From positions 1 to 13,074 of the forward strand of contig FR889142.1 of assembly GCA_000436835.1 (NCBI GenBank): 13,074 bases of DNA, read 5' to 3'. The translations under genes and the position numbers were made by a program. Below the pieces are notes generated by a model. The model was not told where the DNA came from and made no database searches. It worked only from the letters and a program-made list of their open reading frames with translations. This DNA is from Eubacterium sp. CAG:251. GTDB lineage: Bacteria; Bacillota; Clostridia; Oscillospirales; Acutalibacteraceae. Below, piece by piece: positions 1 through 5,380 of the stretch (within the stretch, counting starts at the first letter, position 1; each line of letters opens with the position of its first letter).

Positions 1-40
1 AATTTAAGCACGGCACGGTTTAGCCACTTTATCGACAGTC

Positions 41-66
41 TGAGGCGACCAATGGTCGCCCCTACG
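41..66 (+). repeat. Palindromic dispersed repeat, copy 1
   Basis: This 26-base element has the palindromic core GGCGACCAATGGTCGCC at 44-60 (8-base arms around a single A), followed by CCTACG. The same 26 bases recur exactly at 4348-4373, and a variant lies in the opposite orientation at 3528-3550. It sits just past the 3' end of the AIM24-family gene. It looks like a REP-type intergenic element. There is no T-run directly after the stem, so it is not a classic terminator. Confidence 0.8.
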
Positions 67-84
67 GTGTTTTTGAATAACTTA

Positions 85-774
85 TTATCCGTTGCCGCCT
101 GATTGTGGCATATAACGGTAAAGCTCAAGCGCAAGCTTATTGACAGGGAGCGTTTGAATAACAACCTTGCCTGGTCCCGTTACAACTGTGTTGAAAAGTC
201 CTTCGCCGCCGAAGAAAATGTTTTTAGCACCCTTAACGGTTTGAATATCCATACTGCAAGTGCCGTCCATAATTGCGAGATGGCCTGTGTCAAGAACAAG
301 TTGTTCGCCGGCTTGAAGATCATATTCAACGGTAGAGCCGTCAAGCTCAACAAAGAGGACTCCCTCGCCTTCAAATTTCTGCATAATAAAGCCTTCACCA
401 CCGAAAAGGCCTGCACCAAGGGCTTTTTTGAAATAAATTGACATATTAACGCCAGGTGTAGATGCTAAAAATGCACTTTTTTGGCAAATGACAGACTGAC
501 CCGGATGAATTTCAACGGCACGAATGTTGCCGGGGCAACAGCTTGTAAATGAAATCATACCTTCTCCGCCACGGCAGGTGTACCTGTTTTGGAACATTTT
601 GTCGCCTGAAAAGAGCCTGCCAAAAGCTTTTCCGAGGCCGCCGTTTGTTGTGGTTTCCATAACCATATTAGGCGTCATCCAACTCATTCCGCCGCCCTCT
701 GTAATCATCTGCTCACCGTCTTGCAAATGGCAAATAACAGCAGGGAATGGAGTTCCTTTAATTTCGTATTGCAT
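85..774 (-). CDS. AIM24 family protein (TIGR00266-like), 229 aa
   Basis: This resembles the bacterial AIM24/TIGR00266 family: glycine-rich beta-sheet proteins of about 220-260 residues with no settled biochemical role in bacteria. The name comes from a yeast mitochondrial protein. Recurrent glycine-rich turns are visible (GGEG, GPGKVVIQTLP near residues 200-211), together with an N-terminal stretch of the form EGGGMSWM near residues 26-33. No signal peptide or membrane span is evident, so it is probably cytosolic. The start is well supported: AAGGAG lies about 8 bases upstream of the ATG, and a consensus promoter lies at 855-883. The gene stands alone and is divergent from the hexuronate genes; no functional link is shown. 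The family call is from recognised sequence character, not a search. Confidence 0.85.
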   Translation of the reverse strand: MQYEIKGTPFPAVICHLQDGEQMITEGGGMSWMTPNMVMETTTNGGLGKAFGRLFSGDKMFQNRYTCRGGEGMISFTSCCPGNIRAVEIHPGQSVICQKSAFLASTPGVNMSIYFKKALGAGLFGGEGFIMQKFEGEGVLFVELDGSTVEYDLQAGEQLVLDTGHLAIMDGTCSMDIQTVKGAKNIFFGGEGLFNTVVTGPGKVVIQTLPVNKLALELYRYMPQSGGNG

Positions 775-854
775 AAATCTTCTCCTTACTTTTCTGAATT
801 AAATTACAGATAATAAACCCATTAGCATAATTTTATCTATAAAACTCCAAAAAT

Positions 855-883
855 ATAATATCATATATATACTATTTATTCAA
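855..883 (-). promoter_or_regulatory. Sigma-A-type promoter of the AIM24-family gene
   Basis: Read on the minus strand, TTGAAT (878-883) and TATTAT (855-860) are separated by 17 bases, with TGA just before the -10 box (extended -10). This gives a leader of about 75 bases. The -35 box lies inside a TATTCAATA sequence that is the mirror image of the one covering the uxaC -35 box. Confidence 0.6.
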
Positions 884-914
884 TATGTTTAAAAAATATT
901 TATTAAAATTGCTA

Positions 915-943
915 TTGAATATATCTTTTTATGGGTATATAAT
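915..943 (+). promoter_or_regulatory. Sigma-A-type promoter of the uxaC operon
   Basis: TTGAAT (915-920) and TATAAT (938-943) are separated by exactly 17 bases. Transcription would start near 950, about 30 bases before the uxaC ATG. The -35 box is embedded in TATTGAATA (913-921), which forms an inverted repeat with 877-885. Confidence 0.7.
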
Positions 944-979
944 TACATTGGAATTTATATATACTTTCGGGAGAAAATT

Positions 980-2383
980 ATGAAAGATTTTTTAGATAAA
1001 GATTTCCTGCTTGAAAGCGATGTGGCAAAGAAGCTTTTCCACGAATACGCTGAGAAAATGCCGATTTGCGATTATCATTGCCATTTAAGTCCGAAGGAAA
1101 TCTATGAAAATAATCAGCCAAACAATATTTCCGATTTATGGCTTTCGGGCGACCACTACAAATGGAGAGCAATGCGTTCTTGCGGTGTTGAGGAAAAATA
1201 TTGCACAGGCGACGCAAGCCCTAAAGAAAAATTTGAGAAATTTGCATATACTTTGCAATATTGCATAGGCAATCCTCTTTATCATTGGGCGCATATAGAA
1301 CTTCAAAGATATTTTGGAATTGACACTCCGCTTAACGCAAAAACTGCGGATGATATTTATGAGCGTGCAAATAAGGCAATTGCCAATGGTGATTTTGCTC
1401 CTCAAAGCCTTATTACAAAAAGCAATGTCAAGGTTGTTTGCACAACGGACGACCCTGTTGACGATTTAAAATATCACAAGCTTTTAAAGAATGTTGACGG
1501 TTTTGATTGCAAGGTTTTGCCGACTTTCAGACCTGACAAGGCACTTAATATTCACCTTGACGGCTTTGCAGATTATATTAAAGAACTCGGCGAGGTATCG
1601 GGTGTTGAAATTAAAACGGTTGACGACGTGATTTGTGCGCTTTTAAAGAGAGTTGAATATTTCCATTCGGTAGGATGCCGTGTGTCTGACCAAGCGTTTG
1701 ATTGCCCGCCTTATGCACCGGCAAGCAAGGACGAGGTTAATGCTGTATTTAATAAGGCTATGAACGGCGAAAAGCTTACAGATTATGAATGTAACGTATA
1801 TAAAACCCCGATTGTTATTGCTCTTGGTGAAAAATATCATGAGCTTGGCTGGACTATGGAAGTTCATATCGGCGCAATGCGTAATAACAATACGCTTATG
1901 TTTAATAAAATTGGCGCAGATACCGGCTTTGACTCGGTAGGCGATGATAATATTGCTAAGCCGCTTTCAAGGTTTCTTGACGCTCTTAATATCAACAATA
2001 AACTGCCAAAGACTATTTTGTTTAATCTTAATGATAAGGACAATATTGTTCTTGCAGCTATGCTCGGCAATTTCCAATCAAGCGATGCTGAATCTAAAAT
2101 TCAATTCGGCCCTGCTTGGTGGTTTTTGGATACAATGGACGGTATGACTGCTCAAATGAAATCTCTCGCTAACCTCGGAGTTTTGGGCAAGTTTGTCGGA
2201 ATGGAAACGGACAGCCGTTCGTTTACCTCTTACGGCAGGCACGAATATTTCAGAAGAATTATGTGTAACCTTATCGGCTCTTGGGTTGAAAAGGGTATGT
2301 ATGCATATGATGAGGATATCCTTAAGGAAATTGTTGAGGGTATTTCATATAACAACGCTATTAAATATTTCAATTTTGAATAA
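980..2383 (+). CDS. uxaC: Glucuronate (uronate) isomerase
   Basis: UxaC interconverts D-glucuronate and D-fructuronate, and D-galacturonate and D-tagaturonate: the entry step of cytoplasmic hexuronate breakdown. At 467 residues the protein matches the usual length of about 470. It belongs to the amidohydrolase-like fold. The metal-site motif DYHCH (D31, H33, H35) is near the N-terminus. Other family blocks are VCTTDDPVDDL (about 155-165), WTMEVHIGAMRNNN (about 292-305), and a C-terminal block ending in GMETDSRSFTSYGRHEYFRR. The start is set by GGGAG (969-973), seven bases before the ATG, and by the promoter at 915-943. kdgK follows after 14 bases, indicating one transcript. The enzymes between fructuronate/tagaturonate and KDG are not in the window. 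Confidence 0.96.
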   Translation: MKDFLDKDFLLESDVAKKLFHEYAEKMPICDYHCHLSPKEIYENNQPNNISDLWLSGDHYKWRAMRSCGVEEKYCTGDASPKEKFEKFAYTLQYCIGNPLYHWAHIELQRYFGIDTPLNAKTADDIYERANKAIANGDFAPQSLITKSNVKVVCTTDDPVDDLKYHKLLKNVDGFDCKVLPTFRPDKALNIHLDGFADYIKELGEVSGVEIKTVDDVICALLKRVEYFHSVGCRVSDQAFDCPPYAPASKDEVNAVFNKAMNGEKLTDYECNVYKTPIVIALGEKYHELGWTMEVHIGAMRNNNTLMFNKIGADTGFDSVGDDNIAKPLSRFLDALNINNKLPKTILFNLNDKDNIVLAAMLGNFQSSDAESKIQFGPAWWFLDTMDGMTAQMKSLANLGVLGKFVGMETDSRSFTSYGRHEYFRRIMCNLIGSWVEKGMYAYDEDILKEIVEGISYNNAIKYFNFE

Positions 2384-2397
2384 TATGGAGGAACATT

Positions 2398-3495
2398 ATG
2401 AATCTTAATTTAAGACCTAAAGAGGAATGTACTTTTGATGAAATTTCACTTGGCGAAATTATGCTTAGGCTTGATCCGGGTGAGGGCAGGATTAAAACCG
2501 CTCGTTCTTTCCGTGCTTGGGAAGGCGGCGGAGAATATAACGTGGCAAGAGGACTTCGCCGTTGCTTCGGTTTAAGGACAAGTGTTGTTACCGCTTTTGC
2601 AGAAAATGAAATCGGCTATCTTATGGAGGACCTTATTCTTCAGGGCGGTGTTGATACTTCCCTTATTAAGTGGGTACCGTATGACGGTATTGGCAGAAAC
2701 GTAAGAAACGGTATTAACTTTACAGAGCGTGGCTTTGGTATTCGTGGTGCTGTCGGCGCTTCCGACAGAGGAAATACCGCTGCTTCTCAAATTAAGCCGG
2801 GAGATATTGATTGGGATTATATTTTCGGTACACTCGGTGTTCGTTGGCTTCATACAGGCGGTATCTATGCAGCTCTTTCTGAGGACAGCGCAAATACTGT
2901 TATTGAAGCAGTTAAAAAAGCTAAGCAGTACGGTACAATTGTATCTTATGACCTTAACTACCGTCCGTCACTTTGGAAGGGTATCGGCGGTCAGGCTAAG
3001 GCACAAGAGGTCAATAAGGAAATCGCAAAGTATGTTGACGTTATGATTGGTAACGAGGAGGACTTTACTGCTTCTCTTGGCTTTGAGGTTGAGGGCAACG
3101 ATAAAGACCTTAAGTCGCTTAATATGGACGGTTACTACAAGATGATTGAAACCGTTACAAAGGCTTATCCTAATTTTAAGGTTATTGCTACAACCCTTCG
3201 TACAGTTAAGACTGCAACAGTAAACGATTGGAAAGCAATCTGCTGGGCTGACGGAAAGATATATAATTCAATTGAATTTCCGGGTCTTGAAATTATGGAC
3301 CGTGTAGGCGGCGGTGACTCTTTCGCTTCAGGTCTTGTTTACGGTCTTATGACTTATGAGGATGCGCAAAAGGCAGTTAATTACGGCGTTGTTCACGGCG
3401 CACTTGCAATGACTACACCGGGCGATACCTCAATGGCTTCTCTTAAAGAGGTTGAGGCTAAGGTAAACGGCGGCTCTGCAAGGGTACAACGATAG
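2398..3495 (+). CDS. kdgK: PfkB-family sugar kinase, probable 2-dehydro-3-deoxygluconokinase
   Basis: KDG kinase phosphorylates 2-keto-3-deoxygluconate to KDPG using ATP. The protein is 365 residues, somewhat longer than the 310-340 common in the family, with a short N-terminal tail before the first strand. PfkB features are the glycine-rich substrate-side motif GGGEYNVARGL (about 49-59) and the C-terminal signature DRVGGGDSF (301-309), where D307 is the expected catalytic base. The anion-hole glycines read GGGD instead of the commoner GAGD. A strong GGAGGAA site (2387-2393) lies just upstream of the ATG. Substrate is inferred mainly from position between uxaC and eda; by sequence alone it could be another ribokinase-family sugar kinase. 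Confidence 0.88.
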   Translation: MNLNLRPKEECTFDEISLGEIMLRLDPGEGRIKTARSFRAWEGGGEYNVARGLRRCFGLRTSVVTAFAENEIGYLMEDLILQGGVDTSLIKWVPYDGIGRNVRNGINFTERGFGIRGAVGASDRGNTAASQIKPGDIDWDYIFGTLGVRWLHTGGIYAALSEDSANTVIEAVKKAKQYGTIVSYDLNYRPSLWKGIGGQAKAQEVNKEIAKYVDVMIGNEEDFTASLGFEVEGNDKDLKSLNMDGYYKMIETVTKAYPNFKVIATTLRTVKTATVNDWKAICWADGKIYNSIEFPGLEIMDRVGGGDSFASGLVYGLMTYEDAQKAVNYGVVHGALAMTTPGDTSMASLKEVEAKVNGGSARVQR

Positions 3496-3527
3496 TATAC
3501 TGTTACTGAATGCGTAATTGAAAAAAA

Positions 3528-3550
3528 CGTAGGGGCGAACATTGTTCGCC
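3528..3550 (-). repeat. Palindromic dispersed repeat, variant copy 2 (inverted)
   Basis: On the minus strand this reads GGCGAACAATGTTCGCC followed by CCTACG. Compared with the copies at 41-66 and 4348-4373, the arm GGCGACC has become GGCGAAC and its partner GGTCGCC has become GTTCGCC. Both arms changed together, so pairing is kept. It lies between kdgK and eda. Confidence 0.75.
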
Positions 3551-3552
3551 TT

Positions 3553-3582
3553 GTCGTTGCTTCGTTGTCGCTTCGTCGTCGC
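3553..3582 (+). repeat. Short degenerate TCGTTG/TCGTCG repeat tract
   Basis: A run of TCGTTG, CTTCG, TTGTCG, CTTCG and TCGTCG units directly follows the palindromic repeat. It sits in the 180-base gap between kdgK and eda. It is non-coding as far as I can see. Its origin, whether part of a larger intergenic element or local slippage, is unclear. Confidence 0.5.
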
Positions 3583-3598
3583 AAACTACGTATCACTC

Positions 3599-3630
3599 AA
3601 AATCTGCCGTACAGCAGTGCGTCAGATTTT
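3599..3630 (+). terminator. Hairpin between kdgK and eda, possible terminator or attenuator
   Basis: AAAATCTG (3599-3606) pairs with CAGATTTT (3623-3630). A C/T mismatch follows, then a five-pair inner helix CGTAC/GTGCG with one G-T wobble, and an AGCA loop. The 3' arm ends in TTTT and continues GTTT, as in a weak intrinsic terminator. If it works on the plus strand it would lower eda expression relative to uxaC-kdgK. It may equally be the end of an intergenic repeat element. Confidence 0.5.
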
Positions 3631-3675
3631 GTTTAACAGAGGCAATTAATAATAAAAATCATAGGAGATATAATT

Positions 3676-4332
3676 ATGTCAAATAAAATTGAAACACTTG
3701 CAAAAATTCAAGAGGTCGGCATTGTTGCAGTAGTTCGTGCTACTTCAATTGAGCAGGCTGAAAAAATTACAGACGCTTGTATTGCCGGCGGTGTTGCAGC
3801 TATTGAGCTTACTTTTACCGTTCCTCACGCAGACAAGCTTATCGAAGCTATGAGGGCTAAATATTCAAGCGGCGAAATCATTATCGGCGCAGGCACCGTT
3901 ATGGATGCGGCTACTGCACGTATTGCTATTTTGGCAGGCGCAGAATATATCGTTTCTCCATACTTTGACCCTGAAACAGTTAAGACCTGTAACCGTTACG
4001 GTATTCCGTCAATGCCGGGTATTTACACTCCTACAGAGGCTGTTCACGCTATGGAATGCGGCGCAGACGTGCTTAAGGTATTTCCGGGCGATATCGCAAC
4101 TCCTTCATTTATTAAGGATATTCACGGTCCTATTCCTAATGCGGTTATGATGCCGTCGGGCGGCGTTGACGTTGATAACGTTAAGGATTGGATTAAGGCA
4201 GGCGCAGTTGCAGTCGGTGCAGGTTCATCTCTTATCAAAGGCGCTAAAACAGGCGATTATGATTTGATTACCGAAACAGGTAAGCTCTTTGTTGAAAGAA
4301 TTAAAGAAGCAAGAGCAGAGATGAAGAAATAA
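3676..4332 (+). CDS. eda: KDPG / 4-hydroxy-2-oxoglutarate aldolase
   Basis: Eda cleaves 2-keto-3-deoxy-6-phosphogluconate into pyruvate and glyceraldehyde-3-phosphate, the last step of the hexuronate (and Entner-Doudoroff) route. The 218-residue protein is a standard class I TIM-barrel aldolase. Visible motifs are the catalytic glutamate in AIELTFTVP (E44), GAGTV (about 72-76), the Schiff-base lysine in DVLKVFPGD (K134), and the phosphate-binding stretch MPSGGV. AGGAG (3663-3667) lies eight bases before the ATG. It follows kdgK after 180 bases containing a repeat and a hairpin. I find no convincing promoter in that gap, so it is probably expressed by read-through from the uxaC promoter. Such enzymes are often annotated as bifunctional KDPG/KHG aldolase. 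Confidence 0.95.
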   Translation: MSNKIETLAKIQEVGIVAVVRATSIEQAEKITDACIAGGVAAIELTFTVPHADKLIEAMRAKYSSGEIIIGAGTVMDAATARIAILAGAEYIVSPYFDPETVKTCNRYGIPSMPGIYTPTEAVHAMECGADVLKVFPGDIATPSFIKDIHGPIPNAVMMPSGGVDVDNVKDWIKAGAVAVGAGSSLIKGAKTGDYDLITETGKLFVERIKEARAEMKK

Positions 4333-4347
4333 AATTGCTGATAAATA

Positions 4348-4373
4348 TGAGGCGACCAATGGTCGCCCCTACG
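4348..4373 (+). repeat. Palindromic dispersed repeat, copy 3
   Basis: These 26 bases are identical to 41-66, with the palindrome at 4351-4367, and lie 15 bases past the eda stop. The flanking sequences differ from those of copy 1, so the identity is confined to the element itself. Confidence 0.8.
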
Positions 4374-4381
4374 ATACGTCG

Positions 4382-4430
4382 AAAGAAATTACGTGTTTGA
4401 ATGAATTTCTTTGAAATTCATAATAAACAC
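4382..4430 (+). repeat. Overlapping alternative hairpins downstream of eda
   Basis: ATGAATTTC (4401-4409) and GAAATTCAT (4413-4421) form a perfect nine-pair stem with a TTT loop. It can be extended past a small internal loop by GTGTTT/AAACAC (4393-4398 with 4425-4430). A competing nine-base inverted repeat, AAAGAAATT (4382-4390) with AATTTCTTT (4404-4412), shares the middle arm, so both stems cannot form at once. No T-run follows, so its function is unknown. Confidence 0.5.
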
Positions 4431-4449
4431 TTCATTCCTTTCTCCTCTT

Positions 4450-4475
4450 CCCCAAAAAGCTTGCGCTTTTCGGGG
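4450..4475 (+). repeat. GC-capped hairpin in the eda 3' region
   Basis: CCCC (4450-4453) pairs with GGGG (4472-4475), and AAAAGC (4455-4460) pairs with GCTTTT (4465-4470), around a TTGC loop with one A/C mismatch. GGGG can alternatively pair with the CCCC at 4477-4480. There is no following T-run. It looks like another module of the intergenic repeat cluster. Confidence 0.45.
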
Positions 4476-4510
4476 ACCCCTAATGGAATTTTATCAAAAT
4501 AAACGCAAAG

Positions 4511-4548
4511 AAAAAGCGGATTGAACATTGAGTTCAATCCGCTTTTTT
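4511..4548. terminator. Bidirectional intrinsic terminator
   Basis: AAAAAGCGGATTGAAC (4511-4526) and its perfect complement (4532-4547) flank the loop ATTGA. The stem ends in TTTTTT on the plus strand and in TTTTTC followed by TTT on the minus strand. It therefore suits both eda (plus) and the convergent small regulator gene at 4564-4740 (minus). Confidence 0.85.
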
Positions 4549-4563
4549 AATGATATTAAAATT

Positions 4564-4740
4564 TTATTTATCCTCTGTTTCGATTTTGCCGTTTTCTTTT
4601 TCAAATTCTGCAACTCTCTTTTTAAGATATTGCTCAATTTCCTTGTTGGCAGAGCGACCCTCGCTCTCAGCAATATATCTGAATTTTTTAAATAAAAGCC
4701 TGTCAACTCTTAATGTGTATCTAACAAGTTTTTCGTCCAT
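4564..4740 (-). CDS. Arc-type ribbon-helix-helix DNA-binding protein, 58 aa
   Basis: This small gene encodes 58 residues beginning MDEKLVRYTLRV. It follows the phage P22 Arc pattern: a short beta strand (RYTLRV, residues 7-12), helix A (about 14-27), the turn EGRSANKEI (27-35), and helix B (about 31-49), then a charged tail. By comparison with Arc, R7, T9 and R11 on the strand are the expected base-contacting residues and the protein would bind DNA as a dimer. The start is supported by AGAGG eight bases before the ATG, and a strong terminator follows 16 bases after the stop. It is divergent from the SLOG-like gene, with a palindrome in the shared promoter region, suggesting autoregulation or control of that neighbour. 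The fold is clear; the target is inferred. Confidence 0.87.
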   Translation of the reverse strand: MDEKLVRYTLRVDRLLFKKFRYIAESEGRSANKEIEQYLKKRVAEFEKENGKIETEDK

Positions 4741-4766
4741 AGCAGCAACCTCTTATATATTATGAT

Positions 4767-4777
4767 GTCATTATGAC
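4767..4777. promoter_or_regulatory. Palindrome, candidate operator of the Arc-type regulator
   Basis: GTCATTATGAC is a perfect palindrome about a central T. It lies at the expected transcription start of the minus-strand regulator gene, whose -10-like TATAAT is the complement of 4781-4786. The half-site ATGAC recurs at 4823-4827, overlapping the -10 box of the divergent SLOG-like gene. Half-sites spaced like this suit a ribbon-helix-helix repressor. Binding is not shown. Confidence 0.45.
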
Positions 4778-4795
4778 TTAATTATAGTGAAATTA

Positions 4796-4824
4796 TTGCA
4801 CTAAAACGAAAGTGGTGGTATAAT
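4796..4824 (+). promoter_or_regulatory. Extended -10 promoter of the SLOG-like gene
   Basis: TTGCAC (4796-4801) and TATAAT (4819-4824) are 17 bases apart, and TGG directly precedes the -10 box, giving an extended -10 element. Transcription would start near 4831, about 30 bases before the ATG at 4861. Confidence 0.7.
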
Positions 4825-4860
4825 GACGTAAAAATAGTGTAATGAATTTGAGGTGTTATT

Positions 4861-5220
4861 ATGATTTTAGGACTGATGAGCAGTAATGAAATACTGATAA
4901 AGAATATTAATTATTATGTTTCAAAAGATATAACACAAATTGTATGTGGGTGTGAAACGCTTATTGACAATGAAGTGATAAGATATGCAAATTCTAATAA
5001 TATTGAATTGAAAGTGTTTCCTCTTGATAAAACAATGAGCGAAATTCAAGCACATAATTTGCGTAATGAATCGATATCTGATTATGCAAATGAATTTACA
5101 ATCTTTTGGGATGGGAAAGATAATTATACAAAAGATTTGATTGATATGTGCAAATTAAAAGGTAAAAAAGTCTTTGTTGTTCAAGTTATTTTACCAAAAA
5201 ATATCCCTCGAAGCTTTTAG
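4861..5220 (+). CDS. Small SLOG/YspA-like Rossmann-fold protein (putative), 119 aa
   Basis: I read this as a divergent member of the SLOG superfamily near the YspA/DUF2493-like small proteins, which have a nucleotide-binding Rossmann-like fold. The layout fits: first strand MILGLMSS; ITQIVCGCETLID (about 24-36) where the family usually has a GGAxGxD loop; NNIELKVFP (about 46-54); RNESISDYANE (about 68-78); FWDGKDNYTKDLID (about 81-94); and a final strand KKVFVVQV. The two glycine-rich loops are degenerate (SSN for GSR, GCETLID for GGAxGxD), so ligand binding may be altered or lost. GAGGTG about six bases before the ATG and a strong promoter support expression. The last codons form one arm of a terminator. 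Alternative: an unrelated small alpha/beta protein. Function is unknown. Confidence 0.65.
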   Translation: MILGLMSSNEILIKNINYYVSKDITQIVCGCETLIDNEVIRYANSNNIELKVFPLDKTMSEIQAHNLRNESISDYANEFTIFWDGKDNYTKDLIDMCKLKGKKVFVVQVILPKNIPRSF

Positions 5221-5233
5221 CGCTTCGAGGGAT
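5203..5233. terminator. Bidirectional terminator overlapping the end of the SLOG-like gene
   Basis: ATCCCTCGAAGC (5203-5214) and GCTTCGAGGGAT (5222-5233) form a perfect 12-pair stem with a 7-base loop. The loop contains the TAG stop of the SLOG-like gene. On the minus strand it is followed closely by TTTTTT (complement of 5196-5201), an excellent terminator for the GtrA-like gene. On the plus strand TTTTT comes seven bases later. Confidence 0.85.
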
Positions 5234-5269
5234 TGTTCGTTTTTACTTTAATTAAAATTTATCTACATA

Positions 5270-5380
5270 TCACCAAACCGGTCCTGTCGGCGGGTAGCTG
5301 ATTGGTACGTCTGTACGATATGGGGTGTATTCTCTCTTAACAAGCTTTTGAGAAACCTTTTTGTTGCTTGATTTGTTTTT
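5270..5380 (-). other. Coding-like in-frame extension beyond the GtrA-like gene's stop
   Basis: Past the TAA at 5381-5383 the same minus-strand frame continues for 36 sense codons, to a TGA at 5270-5272. The end reads REYTPYRTDVPISYPPTGPVW. The last 20 codons are about 55% GC, well above the AT-rich spacers around them. The terminator stem starts only 36 bases past this second stop. I see no start codon or ribosome site for a separate gene. It looks like the original C-terminus, cut off by a stop-creating substitution (or reached by read-through). This is inference. Confidence 0.5.

Noticed and set aside
41..66. Palindrome as a terminator of the AIM24-family gene
   Set aside because: Read on the minus strand, the stem is not followed by a T-run, and the same element occurs elsewhere in both orientations.
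775..979. Riboswitch or structured leader before uxaC or the AIM24-family gene
   Set aside because: The uxaC leader is only about 30 bases, and the AIM24 leader holds just a weak six-base inverted repeat (AGATAA/TTATCT); nothing resembles a known riboswitch core.
3553..3582. Possible CRISPR or tandem-repeat array
   Set aside because: The units are 5-6 bases, irregular, and have no spacers; it is a short low-complexity tract.
4494..4706. A 70-codon minus-strand open frame in the region of the Arc-like gene
   Set aside because: It has no ribosome site, reads through the terminator at 4511-4548, and its sequence has no recognisable pattern. The overlapping frame 4564-4740 has a good ribosome site, a promoter-like box and a clear Arc motif.
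4861..5220. The Arc-like and SLOG-like genes as a toxin-antitoxin pair
   Set aside because: The genes are divergent and not co-transcribed, and the larger protein shows no toxin motif; regulator plus target is the simpler reading.
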